A stretch of DNA of 64,000 nucleotides, from assembly GCF_013363975.1 (NCBI RefSeq), contig NZ_JABWGN010000011.1, positions 309,588 to 373,587 on the forward strand. The letters run 5' to 3'. The notes beneath the pieces are model-generated. The model saw only the letters and a list, made by a program, of their open reading frames with translations. It had not been told where the DNA came from and ran no database searches. The number at the start of each line of letters is the position of its first letter. Position 1 is the first letter of the stretch. The position numbers and the translations under genes were made by a program. Source of the DNA: Nonomuraea montanisoli (GTDB lineage: Bacteria > Actinomycetota > Actinomycetes > Streptosporangiales > Streptosporangiaceae). Below are positions 42,741 through 51,470 of the stretch, one piece after another.

Positions 42741-43955
42741 ATGTCCATTTCGCGGTTATCGAACGACGCCCTGATCGCCGGTCCCCCTCACGTGCTCATG
42801 GGGCCGGGCGGGGTCGCCGACCTGGCGGGGGCCGTCATGTCGGCGGTGAGCGGAACGGCCCGCCCGCCGTGCGCGCTGCTGGTCGTCGGGGGCGGGTTCG
42901 CCCGGCGACCGTGGCGGGAGCAAGTGCTCGCCGCGCTGCGCCCGGCGGCGGTACGCGTGGCCGTCCAGCCGGGCATGCCGACTCCCGAGTGTGTCGCGCG
43001 GCTGGCCGGCGAGGCCCGCGCGCACCGCGCCGACGTCGTCGTGGCGGTGGGCGGCGGAAGCGTCATGGACGCGGCCAAGGCCGCGGCGGCCCTGTCCGCC
43101 GCGCCCCTGTCCGCCGAGCGGACGGTTCAGGCGTGCGAGCACGGCGTCTCCGGCCCCGGCCTGCCGGTGGTCGCCGTGCCCACCACACCCGGCACCGGGG
43201 CCGAGGCCACCCCGTTCGCCACGATCTGGGACGTCGAGCGCCGCCGCAAGCTCTCCCTGCGCGGCGAGGCCGTCCGGCCCGCCGTCGCCGTCCTCGACCC
43301 CGCCCTGCTGGCCGGACTGCCCGGAGACCAGCTCGGCGCGAGCCTGCTCGACACGCTCGCCCAGGGCGTGGAGGCGGCCTGGTCCACCCGGTCGGACGAG
43401 CGGTCCGAGGCGCTGGGCGCAGCGGCGTGGGCCGAGCTGGCCACGCTCCTCGACCGGCCGCGCCCGCTGGGCCCGGCCGAACGCCGCGCCGTCCTGCTGG
43501 CCGGCCACTACGCCGGACGGGCCATCGCCATCGCGGGGACCACGATCTGCCACGCCCTCTCCTACCCCCTCACCCTGCGCCACGGCGTGCGCCACGGCCA
43601 CGCGTGCGGGCTCACCCTGGCGCCCGTCCTGCGCCACAACGCGGCCGTCACCGAGGCCGACTGCGCCGACCCGCGCGGGCCGGAGCGGGTGCGCGCGGCC
43701 ATCGCCGGCGTGGTCCGCGCCGCGGGCGCCGACGGCCCCGACGACCTGGCCCGGCGGGTGGAGGCGTTCCTCGCCGCGTCGGACCTGCCGCCCGTCACCG
43801 GGATCCGCGACGACGCGGACCGGATCGCCGCCGAGGCGCTCGGCTACGACCGCGCCGCGAGCAACCCGCGCCACGTCGACGCCCCGGCCCTGGCGCGGCT
43901 CCTGACCACCCTGCCCTGCCCCGATCGACTCCGTGGAGGCGGACATGCGCGTTGA
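42741..43955 (+). CDS. phpC: Phosphonoacetaldehyde reductase (iron-type alcohol dehydrogenase), PhpC-like
   Basis: Reduces phosphonoacetaldehyde to 2-hydroxyethylphosphonate, the step that makes early phosphonate synthesis proceed. 404 residues, group III iron alcohol dehydrogenase: VVAVGGGSVMDAAKA (103-114, NAD site), PTTPGTGAEAT, and metal ligands in GTTICHALSYPLTLRHGVRHGHA. ATG 42741, with AAGG upstream. Codon 6 is TTA (42756-42758), a likely bldA control point. First gene of the ten-gene php set; its last 11 bases overlap phpD. Role taken from the phosphinothricin pathway; the iron-ADH family itself is broad. Confidence 0.9.
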   Translation: MSISRLSNDALIAGPPHVLMGPGGVADLAGAVMSAVSGTARPPCALLVVGGGFARRPWREQVLAALRPAAVRVAVQPGMPTPECVARLAGEARAHRADVVVAVGGGSVMDAAKAAAALSAAPLSAERTVQACEHGVSGPGLPVVAVPTTPGTGAEATPFATIWDVERRRKLSLRGEAVRPAVAVLDPALLAGLPGDQLGASLLDTLAQGVEAAWSTRSDERSEALGAAAWAELATLLDRPRPLGPAERRAVLLAGHYAGRAIAIAGTTICHALSYPLTLRHGVRHGHACGLTLAPVLRHNAAVTEADCADPRGPERVRAAIAGVVRAAGADGPDDLARRVEAFLAASDLPPVTGIRDDADRIAAEALGYDRAASNPRHVDAPALARLLTTLPCPDRLRGGGHAR

Positions 43956-45279
43956 CGCGTACAAGGTCATGCACTGGATGAACGTGCGGAAGATGACGGC
44001 GGCGCAGGTCGCCGAGGCGTCCGGCGTCGAACCGGAGCGTTTCGCGGCCTCCCTGACCGGCGCCGGCGACGACGAGTGGCCCGACTCCATGGCCGCCGCC
44101 GTCGCGCGGACCCTGGTGATCGAGCCGGAGAAGCTGGCCGCCAGCGGCCGGCGCGACCTCACGGTGATCACCCGGACCGCGCGGGAGCTGCACGGCACGC
44201 GCCGCCCCATCCAGCGGGACGGCATCCACTTCTACAACTACTACACGATGGCCGCGCCGCCGGGCGCGGTCGCGCCGGTCATCCTCGACATCCTGTGCCC
44301 CGCCGACCGGGTCCCCGCGCTCAACAACGGGCACATGGAGCCGGCCATCACCGTGAACCTCGGCCCCGGCGACATCCACGGCCGCTGGGGCGAGGAGCTG
44401 GACGAGGCCACCTGGCAGGTGATGCGCGCCAACCGCGACGACGACGCCTGGATCGTCGGCGACTCCTACGTCGAGCCGTCGTTCTGCCCGCACAGCTACT
44501 CGCTGGTCTCCGACGCCCCCGCCCGGATCGTGTCGTACACCGGCCACTCCAACCTGGCGTCGCTGGTGGAGGACGTCAACGACTGGGCGGAGCGCCCCGC
44601 GCAGGAGCTGGTCGAATGGCTCGGCGACCACGGGCCGGACGGCCTGACCCCGTACCGGCTGGCCGTGGAGCTGCTGGCGCGGCGGGGACACACGCCCGAG
44701 TCGGCCGCCGCCATGCTCGGCATGAGCGGCGAGAAGCTGGCCGCCGCGCTGGAGGAGGGCTCCGACGGCGTGCTGCGCGAGCTGGGCTCGGCGCTCGGCC
44801 TCGACCACCGGATGCTGCTGCGGCCCGAGCGCAGGCACGACCGCGTGGGCAAGACGTACCGGGACGTGGCGGAGTGCCGGCGCGACGCGCGGCGCTTCCG
44901 CGGCTACCGGGCCACGTCGCTGGCCTGTGCCCCGCACCTGCCCGACCTCACCGGTCTCTACCTGCGGGTGGACGGCGACGAGGGTGAGGACCTGCGCGAG
45001 CTCGCCGAGACGCACTACCTGGTGACCGGCGGCGAGGTGACGCTCCACTGGACCGCCGCCGACGGCCGCGCCGCCTCGGCCCGGCTGGACGCGGACGGCA
45101 CCGCGTGGGTGGCGCCGTTCGTGGCGCACCGCTGGACCGGCGACGGCGCGCTGATCAAGCTCGGCTCCGGGCGCCACCTCAGCTACCTCGACCTGTACGA
45201 GCTGACCAACACCTACTCCGCCGCCGCCACCCTGCGCCGCGCCCGCCGCGACGGCCGTGGCTGGGGCTACGACTCGTGA
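43945..45279 (+). CDS. phpD: 2-hydroxyethylphosphonate dioxygenase (HEPD), PhpD
   Basis: Non-haem iron enzyme that cleaves 2-hydroxyethylphosphonate with O2 to hydroxymethylphosphonate and formate. 444 residues against 443 in the bialaphos enzyme, with matching ends (MRVDAYKVMHWMN and WGYDS). Iron ligands at H130 (NNGHMEPAI), E177 and H183 (DSYVEPSFCPHSYSL), active-site K16, R91 and Y99 all kept. The Glu ligand points to HEPD, not methylphosphonate synthase, which uses Gln there. Two cupin/HTH repeats are visible. ATG 43945 has GGAGG six bases upstream. Confidence 0.95.
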   Translation: MRVDAYKVMHWMNVRKMTAAQVAEASGVEPERFAASLTGAGDDEWPDSMAAAVARTLVIEPEKLAASGRRDLTVITRTARELHGTRRPIQRDGIHFYNYYTMAAPPGAVAPVILDILCPADRVPALNNGHMEPAITVNLGPGDIHGRWGEELDEATWQVMRANRDDDAWIVGDSYVEPSFCPHSYSLVSDAPARIVSYTGHSNLASLVEDVNDWAERPAQELVEWLGDHGPDGLTPYRLAVELLARRGHTPESAAAMLGMSGEKLAAALEEGSDGVLRELGSALGLDHRMLLRPERRHDRVGKTYRDVAECRRDARRFRGYRATSLACAPHLPDLTGLYLRVDGDEGEDLRELAETHYLVTGGEVTLHWTAADGRAASARLDADGTAWVAPFVAHRWTGDGALIKLGSGRHLSYLDLYELTNTYSAAATLRRARRDGRGWGYDS

Positions 45280-45290
45280 GGAGGAACCGC

Positions 45291-46298
45291 ATGCGCGTCG
45301 TCTACACCGACGCCGCCTGGTCGCTGGACGACGGCGGCCGGGTGGACCCGTCCCGGGCCGTCATCGAGCACGAGGTGTTCGGCCCTGACGTCGAGCTCGA
45401 CTTCGGGCTCCACGACGGCCGCTTCCTGCTGGACGGCCCCGAGTTCCACGAGCACGTGCGGGGCGCGTCCGCGCTGGTGATCTACCGCTGCCAGGTCACC
45501 CGGGAGCTGCTGGACGCCGTCGGGCCGAGCCTGAAGGTGATCGCCCGCAGCGGCGTCGGCGTGGACAACCTCAACGCCCCGCTGCTCGCCCGGGCCGGCA
45601 TCGCCGGCTTCAACATCCCCGACTACTGCGGCGACGAGGTCAGCACCCACACCCTGGCCCTCCTGCTGGCCCTGGAGCGCAACGTCTGCGTCCAGGACCG
45701 CCTCGTCAAGGGCGACCGGTGGAGCGTCCACGCGGGCGGCCTGCCGCGCCGGCTGGCCGTCCGCACCGCCGGCATCGTCGGCTTCGGCCGCATCGGCCGG
45801 GCCACCGCCCGCAAGCTGCGCGCCTTCTACGACCGGGTCGTCGCCTACGACCCGTACGTGCCGGCCGACCTGATGGCCGCGCACGGCGTGTCCCGCGCGG
45901 ACGACCTGGCGGAGCTGTTCGGCGCGGCCGACGCCGTGGTGGTCCACGCGGCGCTCACCGAGGAGAGCGACCGGCTGATCGGCGCGGACGCGCTGACGCA
46001 CGCCCGGCCGGGGACCCTGCTCGTCAACACCGCCAGGGGCCGCCTGGTCGACGTCGCGGCCGTGCTCGACGGCCTGGAGCGGGGGCGCCTGGGCGGCTTC
46101 GCCTCCGACGTGTTCTCCCCCGAGGACCCCAACGACGACCCGGTGGCCCGCAAGCTGCTCGAACGCGACGACGTGGTCGTGTCAGCGCACCGCGCCTTCC
46201 TGTCCGCCGAATCCGAACGCAGCGTACGGCGGCGCGTCGCCCAGGGCGTCGCCGCGGCGCTGCACGACTCCCCCGAGAGAGACCGGACGACATCATGA
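45291..46298 (+). CDS. phpE: Hydroxymethylphosphonate dehydrogenase (D-2-hydroxyacid dehydrogenase family), PhpE
   Basis: 335 residues. By pathway it oxidises hydroxymethylphosphonate to phosphonoformaldehyde with NAD(P). D-isomer hydroxyacid dehydrogenase fold: RSGVGVDNLN (87-95), GFGRIGRAT (164-172, nucleotide loop), VNTARGRLVD with catalytic Arg, FSPEDPNDDP with catalytic Glu, SAHRAFLSAES with catalytic His. ATG 45291 follows GAGGAGG. The stop overlaps pepM as ATGA. On its own it would be called a phosphoglycerate dehydrogenase-like protein; the pathway context decides. Confidence 0.9.
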   Translation: MRVVYTDAAWSLDDGGRVDPSRAVIEHEVFGPDVELDFGLHDGRFLLDGPEFHEHVRGASALVIYRCQVTRELLDAVGPSLKVIARSGVGVDNLNAPLLARAGIAGFNIPDYCGDEVSTHTLALLLALERNVCVQDRLVKGDRWSVHAGGLPRRLAVRTAGIVGFGRIGRATARKLRAFYDRVVAYDPYVPADLMAAHGVSRADDLAELFGAADAVVVHAALTEESDRLIGADALTHARPGTLLVNTARGRLVDVAAVLDGLERGRLGGFASDVFSPEDPNDDPVARKLLERDDVVVSAHRAFLSAESERSVRRRVAQGVAAALHDSPERDRTTS

Positions 46299-47227
46299 CA
46301 ATGACCACTTCCCAGAACCGGCGACCACGGCTGAGCGAGCCGGCGGACAGCCCGGGCGCGCAGCTCCGCGCGCTGCTCGCCCTGCCGGAGCCGACGCTCG
46401 TGATGGGCGCCCACGACGGGCTGAGCGCGCGCATCGCCGCCGAGGCCGGGTTCCCCGCGCTGTGGGCCTCGGGCCTGTGCATGTCCACCGCGCTGGGGGT
46501 GCGCGACAGCGACGAGGCGTCCTGGACCGAGCTGCTGGGGCTGGTCGCCAGGGTCGTGGAGGCCGCCGGCCTGCCGGTGCTGGTGGACGGCGACACCGGC
46601 TACGGCAACTTCAACACCGCCCGGCGCTTCGCCACCCAGGCCGAGCGGATCGGCGCCGCGGGCGTCTGCCTGGAGGACAAGGTCTTCCCGAAGATGAACT
46701 CGTTCGTGGGCGACGGGCACGTGCTCGCGCCGGTGGACGAGTTCTGCGGGAAGATCGCCGCCTGCCGCGACGCGCTGCGCGACCCCGACTTCGTGATCGT
46801 GGCGCGCACCGAGGCGCTGATCGCGGGCGCCGGGCTGCACGAGGCGCTGCACCGGGCCGAGGCGTACTGCGCGGCCGGGGCCGACGCCATCTTCATCCAC
46901 TCGCGCAAGCCGACCGTCGCCGAGATCGCCGAGTTCGCCCGCGCGTGGGACGGGCGGCTGCCGCTGCTCATCGCGCCGACCACGTACCACGCGACGCCGC
47001 TGGAGGAGTTCGCCCGCCTGGGGCTGTCCGGGGTGATCTGGGCGAACCAGAGCATGCGCGCCGCGGTCGCCGCGATGAAGCACGCCTGCGAGTCGCTGTT
47101 CGAGGAGGGGCCGGTCTCGCTGGAGCCGACGATCGCCTCGCTCGACGAGGTGTTCAGCCTGATGCGCTACCAGGACCTCGCCGACGACGAGAAGCGGTAC
47201 GCCGCGCCCCCGGAGAGCCGGGCATGA
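46295..47227 (+). CDS. pepM: Phosphoenolpyruvate phosphomutase
   Basis: Makes the first C-P bond by rearranging phosphoenolpyruvate to phosphonopyruvate, the entry step of nearly all natural phosphonates. 310 residues, isocitrate-lyase/PEP-mutase superfamily. Diagnostic EDKVFPKMNS at 127-136 (the EDKxxxxxNS signature), MGAHDGLSARIA, DGDTGYGNFN (98-107, Mg2+ site) and ARTEAL. ATG 46295 overlaps phpE; stop overlaps ppd. Equilibrium strongly favours phosphoenolpyruvate, so the adjacent decarboxylase is needed to pull it. Confidence 0.97.
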   Translation: MTMTTSQNRRPRLSEPADSPGAQLRALLALPEPTLVMGAHDGLSARIAAEAGFPALWASGLCMSTALGVRDSDEASWTELLGLVARVVEAAGLPVLVDGDTGYGNFNTARRFATQAERIGAAGVCLEDKVFPKMNSFVGDGHVLAPVDEFCGKIAACRDALRDPDFVIVARTEALIAGAGLHEALHRAEAYCAAGADAIFIHSRKPTVAEIAEFARAWDGRLPLLIAPTTYHATPLEEFARLGLSGVIWANQSMRAAVAAMKHACESLFEEGPVSLEPTIASLDEVFSLMRYQDLADDEKRYAAPPESRA

Positions 47228-48369
47228 TCGAGGCTCGCGCCCTGCTGGACGAGCTGGCCTCCCGTGGCGTCGCCGACGTCACGGGGGTGCCGTGCTCGTA
47301 CCTGACGCCGCTGATCAACCGGGTGGCCTCGGACCCGGCCGTGGGGTACGTGCGCGCCACCCACGAGGGCGAGGCCGTCGCCGTGGCGGCGGGCTGCTGG
47401 CTGGCGGGCGCGCCGGCGGCCGTGATCGCCCAGAACTCCGGCCTGGGCAACATGGTCAACCCGCTCACCTCGCTCAACCATCCGAGCCGCATCCCGGTCC
47501 CGGTGATCGTCACCTGGCGGGGCGAGCCGGGCCGGCCGGACGAGCCGCAGCACGAGCTGATGGGCGCCATCACGCCGGCGCTGCTGGAGGTCATGCGGGT
47601 CCCTCATGCCGTGCTGCCGTCCGAGCCGGCCGCGCTCGGCGGCTGCCTGGACGCGGGCTGGGCCGCGATGGAGCGGGAGTCGCTGCCGTACGCCTTCGTG
47701 CTGCGCGAGGGGGTCGTCGCACCCGAGCCGCTGGAGGAGCGCGAGCCGCACCCGCCCGCGGTCCCGGAGATCGTCCGGCACGGCGCGGGCGGCCGGCCCC
47801 CGACCAGGACCGAGGCGCTGGAGCACCTGCTCGGCGTCCTGCCCGGCACGGCCGCGGTGGTGTCGACGACCGGCAAGACGAGCCGCGAGCTGTACACCCT
47901 CGCCGACCGGCCGCAGCACTTCTACCTCGTCGGCGCGATGGGCTCGGCCACCGCGGTCGGGCTGGGCGTGGCCCGGCACACCGACCGGCCGGTGGTGGTC
48001 GTGGACGGGGACGGCGCCGCCCTCATGCGGCTGGGCACCCTCGCCACGATCGCCGCCCACCCCGCTCCCCGGCTGGTCCACGTGCTGCTGGACAACGGCG
48101 TGCACGACTCCACGGGCGGCCAGCGCAGCCTCGCCGCCCAGGTGGACTTCCCCGGGCTCGCCGCCGCCTGCGGGTACGCCCGCGTGCACGACTGCGGCGA
48201 CCTGGCCGGATTCGTGGACGCGGTCAAGGACGCGCAGGCCGGTGACGGTCCCGCGTTCGTCCGGCTGCGGATCCGGCCCGGCTCACCGGCCCGGCTCGGC
48301 CGGCCGCGCGTCCACCCGTCGGAGGTGGCGCGGCGCTTCCGCGCCTTCGTCACGGGAGGTGACCGATGA
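47224..48369 (+). CDS. ppd: Phosphonopyruvate decarboxylase
   Basis: Thiamine diphosphate enzyme converting phosphonopyruvate to phosphonoacetaldehyde and CO2, which drives the mutase forward. 381 residues in the two-domain (PYR then PP) short form typical of Ppd. Seen: GVPCSYLTPLIN, THEGEAVAVAAG with the cofactor-activating Glu (46-57), AQNSGLGNMVNPLTSL, and the ThDP motif GDGAALMRLGTL ending in DNGVHDSTGGQ. ATG 47224 and stop each overlap neighbours by ATGA. Confidence 0.96.
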   Translation: MIEARALLDELASRGVADVTGVPCSYLTPLINRVASDPAVGYVRATHEGEAVAVAAGCWLAGAPAAVIAQNSGLGNMVNPLTSLNHPSRIPVPVIVTWRGEPGRPDEPQHELMGAITPALLEVMRVPHAVLPSEPAALGGCLDAGWAAMERESLPYAFVLREGVVAPEPLEEREPHPPAVPEIVRHGAGGRPPTRTEALEHLLGVLPGTAAVVSTTGKTSRELYTLADRPQHFYLVGAMGSATAVGLGVARHTDRPVVVVDGDGAALMRLGTLATIAAHPAPRLVHVLLDNGVHDSTGGQRSLAAQVDFPGLAAACGYARVHDCGDLAGFVDAVKDAQAGDGPAFVRLRIRPGSPARLGRPRVHPSEVARRFRAFVTGGDR

Positions 48370-48950
48370 TCGAGCGGACCCGGGACCCCGTCGGCGTGAT
48401 CCACGGCCGGTTCCAGCCGCTGCACCTCGGCCACCTGGAGTACCTGCTGGCCGGGGCGGAGCGGTGCGACGTGCTCGTCGTCGGCATCACCAACCCCGAC
48501 CCCGAGCTCACCGCCTTCGAGGCCACCGACCCGGAGCGGGGCTCGCCCGAGGCCAACCCGTGCACCTTCTACGACCGGTACCTGATGGTCGAGGGGGCGC
48601 TGCGCGAGGCGGGCGTCCCCGCGGAGCGGCTGCGGATCGTGCCGTTCCCGCACGGTTTCCCCGAGCGGCTGCGCCACTACGCGCCGGTCGAGGCCACGTA
48701 CTACCTGACCGTCTACGACGAGTGGGGCGAGACCAAGGTGGCCAGGTTCGGCGCCCTCGGGCTGCGGACCGAGGTCATGTGGCGGCGCACGGACAAGCCG
48801 ATCAGCGGGAGCCGGGTCAGGCGGGCCATCGCCGGCGGCGGCGACTGGCGTTCGCTGGTGCCGCCCGCGGTCGCCGCCGTGATCGAGGAGAGGAGGCTCG
48901 ATGAGCGCATCCGGCAAGCTCTATCTGATCGCGCTGTGCGGGGGAGCTGA
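48366..48950 (+). CDS. phpF: CTP:phosphonoformate cytidylyltransferase, PhpF
   Basis: 194 residues of the NMN adenylyltransferase-like fold: HGRFQPLHLGHLEYLL (13-28) with HxGH, and ISGSRVRRAI with the ISxTxxR-type motif near 150. In the phosphinothricin pathway the homologue activates phosphonoformate with CTP to CMP-5'-phosphonoformate. Alone it would read as nicotinamide-nucleotide adenylyltransferase. ATGA overlap with ppd. Its last 50 bases overlap phpG, whose ribosome site lies inside this gene. Confidence 0.9.
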   Translation: MIERTRDPVGVIHGRFQPLHLGHLEYLLAGAERCDVLVVGITNPDPELTAFEATDPERGSPEANPCTFYDRYLMVEGALREAGVPAERLRIVPFPHGFPERLRHYAPVEATYYLTVYDEWGETKVARFGALGLRTEVMWRRTDKPISGSRVRRAIAGGGDWRSLVPPAVAAVIEERRLDERIRQALSDRAVRGS

Positions 48951-50172
48951 CCGGCCGAGCCGGGCGCTGGGCGGGCGCACGCCGTTCGAGGCCGCGCCCA
49001 CCCCGCACCTGGACCGGCTGGCCACGGAGGGCCGCAACGGGCTGCTGGAGGTCATCGCCGACGGCGTGCCGCCCGAGTCCGACTCCGGCGCGATGGCGCT
49101 GCTCGGGTACGACCCGGCGGTCTACTACACCGGGCGCGGCCCGCTGGAGGGGTACGGCAACCGCTACTGGGACCCCGACGGGCACTCCGTGGCCTTCCGC
49201 ATCAACTTCGCCAGCCTGAACGAGGAGACCGGCCGCCTCGACCGGCGCACGTCCCGCGACCTGACGGACGAGGAGATGGAGCTGCTCGTCGCGGAGATCC
49301 TGGAGCAGGTGCGGCTCGCCCCGGACATCGGCGTCAACCTCACCGGGTGGGGACGGCACCGCGGCATCCTCGCCTTCAGCAGCAGGAACAGGCCGCTGTC
49401 GGGCGAGGTGTCCAACACCGACCCGGGGTTCGTCAAGGAGGGGGCGTTCGGCCTGCCGGTCGCCGACCATCCCGACCGGCCGCTGGCCGCCCGGGCGCTG
49501 GTGGACGACCCGGCCGCGCACCTGGTCGCCGAGCTGGTCAACTCCTTCGTCGAGGCGAGCGCGCGGGTCCTTCGCGCCAGCGAGGTCAACCGGCGGCGCG
49601 CGGCGGCCGGCCGCAAACCGGCCAACGTGCTGCTGGTCCGCGACGGCGGGCACCGGCTGCCCGACCTGCCGCCGGTCAGGGGACGGGTCTCCATGTACGG
49701 GCAGGTGCCGGCCGAGCGCGGCCTGGCCCGGCTCATCGGGGCCGAGTTCACCACGGCCAAGCCCGCGCCCGGCCAGCCCGAGCCCGACTTCTACGCCCGG
49801 CTGCTGCCCAGGCTGCTCGCCGACCCGGCCGACGTCGTGTTCGCGCACATCAAGGGACCCGACGAGCCGGGCCACGACAACCAACCCGAGGAGAAGACCC
49901 GCGCCGTCGCCGACATCGACGCCCACCTCGCAGGGCCGCTGCGGGCGGCGCTCGGCCCGTCCGACACCCTCGTCGTCACCTGCGACCACGCCACCCCGTG
50001 CGAGGCCGGCATCCACACCGACGACAAGGTGCCGCTCGCGGTGGCCGGGCCCGGGATCACCCCCGACGGGGTCACGTCGTTCGGCGAGGCCGCGGCGGCC
50101 CGCGGCGATCTGCCGATCAAGCGCGCCAGCGAGCTGATGCCCTGGCTGCAGAGCCTGCGGGGATCGCCATGA
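48901..50172 (+). CDS. phpG: Phosphoglycerate mutase-like protein (ApgM type), PhpG
   Basis: 423 residues, alkaline-phosphatase superfamily, archaeal-type cofactor-independent phosphoglycerate mutase layout. Probably supplies 2-phosphoglycerate for PhpH (pathway inference). The phosphoserine nucleophile region PESDSGAMALLGYDP is kept, as are HIKGPDEPGHD and TCDHATPCEAGIHTDD metal sites. At the N-terminus, where the family has DGxxD, the sequence is LCGGADRP: Cys13 replaces the first metal-binding Asp. ATG 48901 follows AGGAGAGGAGG. The stop overlaps phpH as ATGA. Confidence 0.88.
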   Translation: MSASGKLYLIALCGGADRPSRALGGRTPFEAAPTPHLDRLATEGRNGLLEVIADGVPPESDSGAMALLGYDPAVYYTGRGPLEGYGNRYWDPDGHSVAFRINFASLNEETGRLDRRTSRDLTDEEMELLVAEILEQVRLAPDIGVNLTGWGRHRGILAFSSRNRPLSGEVSNTDPGFVKEGAFGLPVADHPDRPLAARALVDDPAAHLVAELVNSFVEASARVLRASEVNRRRAAAGRKPANVLLVRDGGHRLPDLPPVRGRVSMYGQVPAERGLARLIGAEFTTAKPAPGQPEPDFYARLLPRLLADPADVVFAHIKGPDEPGHDNQPEEKTRAVADIDAHLAGPLRAALGPSDTLVVTCDHATPCEAGIHTDDKVPLAVAGPGITPDGVTSFGEAAAARGDLPIKRASELMPWLQSLRGSP

Positions 50173-51470
50173 CCCCGGTCAGGAACGCCGTCACCGGGCT
50201 GCGGCTGCGCGGCATCCTCGACTCGCGCGGCCGTCCGACCGTGGAGGCCGACGTGCGCGCCGGGGACGCGTGGGGCCGCGGCTCCTGCCCGGTGGCCATC
50301 GCGCCGGGCCGCCTGGAGCGCCGCCGCGGGCTGCGCACCGGCGAGCTGGGCGACCTCGGGGACGGTCAGGTGGTCCGCCTGCTCCGCGACAGCCTGACCG
50401 GCGTGCCCCTCTCCGGCCAGGACGACCTCGACCGGCGGCTGCGCGACCTGGACGACCGGCACGAGCTCGGCGCCGACGTCACGCTGGCGGTGTCGCTGGC
50501 CCACGCCAGGGCGCTGGCGGCCGGGGCCGGGGTGTCGCTGCGCGGGTGGATGTGCGGGCTGTTCCCGCACCCGCCGCGCATGCCGCGGCTGCTGGTGAAC
50601 GCCTTCTCCGGCGGCATCCACCACGACGGGGCGCCCGACTCGTTCCAGCAGATCATGGTCATCCCGGACACCGGGACGCTGACCGGGGACGTGCGGGCCG
50701 CCCTGGAGATCTACGGCACGCTGGAGCGGCGGCTGGCCAGTGGGGTGCTTTCCGGTGACGGCGGGCGGCCTTCCGGCGGCGGCGGGCCGGTGGCGATCTC
50801 GGCGTCCAGCGGCATGCTGGCCCCCGGCTGGGACTGCGTGCGGCGGCTGGAGGAGCTGCGCGCGGCGTGCGGGGAGCACCGGGCCGGCCTGGGCGCGGAC
50901 GTGGCGGCCGAGCACCTGCTCGCGGGCCCCGGCCGCTACCGGTACGAGGGCCGGGAGCACGCCTCGGCCGGGTTCGCGGCGCTCCTGCTCGACCTGGCCG
51001 TGGCCCACGGCATCGCGTACCTGGAGGACCCGTTCGACCCCGCCGACACCGAGACCTGGCGGGCGTTCCTGCCCGCGGCGCGCGAGGCGGGCGTGACCGT
51101 GGTCGGCGACGACCTGTTCGCCTCCGACTCCCGCCGGGTCGTGCCCGGCCTGGCCGACGCGGTCCTGCTCAAGCCGAGCCAGGCCGGGACGGTCACCGCC
51201 ACGCTGGAGGCCGCCGCGGCCGCCCGCGCGCTCGGCCTGCGGCTCGTCGTGTCGCACCGCTCCGGCGAGACCGAGGACACCGCCATGTGCGACCTCGCGG
51301 TGGCGGTCGGCGCGGAATGGATCAAGATCGGCGGCCCCCGCAGGGGCGACCGCATCGCCAAGTACAACCAGCTCATCCGGCTGGCCGAGACCCTCACGGA
51401 CGACCCCGTCCAGGAAACCACTCACGAAGGAGCAGCGGCATGTCACGCGCCAAGCAGTTCAAGGACCTGA
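50169..51470 (+). CDS. phpH: Enolase-like carboxyphosphonoenolpyruvate synthase, PhpH
   Basis: 433 residues of the enolase fold. In the known pathway it joins CMP-5'-phosphonoformate and 2-phosphoglycerate to carboxyphosphonoenolpyruvate. Kept from enolase: GGIHH, metal ligands in YLEDPFD and GDDLF, the catalytic Lys in [19 protein letters not shown] and [12 protein letters not shown]. Changed: Gln161 where enolase has the Glu of QEF, and the GDEGG loop is replaced ([10 protein letters not shown]), removing another acid. That fits a non-hydrating chemistry. ATG 50169; the last 31 bases overlap the next gene. Confidence 0.9.
   Translation: MTPVRNAVTGLRLRGILDSRGRPTVEADVRAGDAWGRGSCPVAIAPGRLERRRGLRTGELGDLGDGQVVRLLRDSLTGVPLSGQDDLDRRLRDLDDRHELGADVTLAVSLAHARALAAGAGVSLRGWMCGLFPHPPRMPRLLVNAFSGGIHHDGAPDSFQQIMVIPDTGTLTGDVRAALEIYGTLERRLASGVLSGDGGRPSGGGGPVAISASSGMLAPGWDCVRRLEELRAACGEHRAGLGADVAAEHLLAGPGRYRYEGREHASAGFAALLLDLAVAHGIAYLEDPFDPADTETWRAFLPAAREAGVTVVGDDLFASDSRRVVPGLADAVLLKPSQAGTVTATLEAAAAARALGLRLVVSHRSGETEDTAMCDLAVAVGAEWIKIGGPRRGDRIAKYNQLIRLAETLTDDPVQETTHEGAAACHAPSSSRT

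Noticed and set aside
43945-45279. phpD as methylphosphonate synthase
   Set aside because: The second iron ligand is Glu177, as in hydroxyethylphosphonate dioxygenase, and both ends and length match that enzyme; methylphosphonate synthase has Gln at this place.
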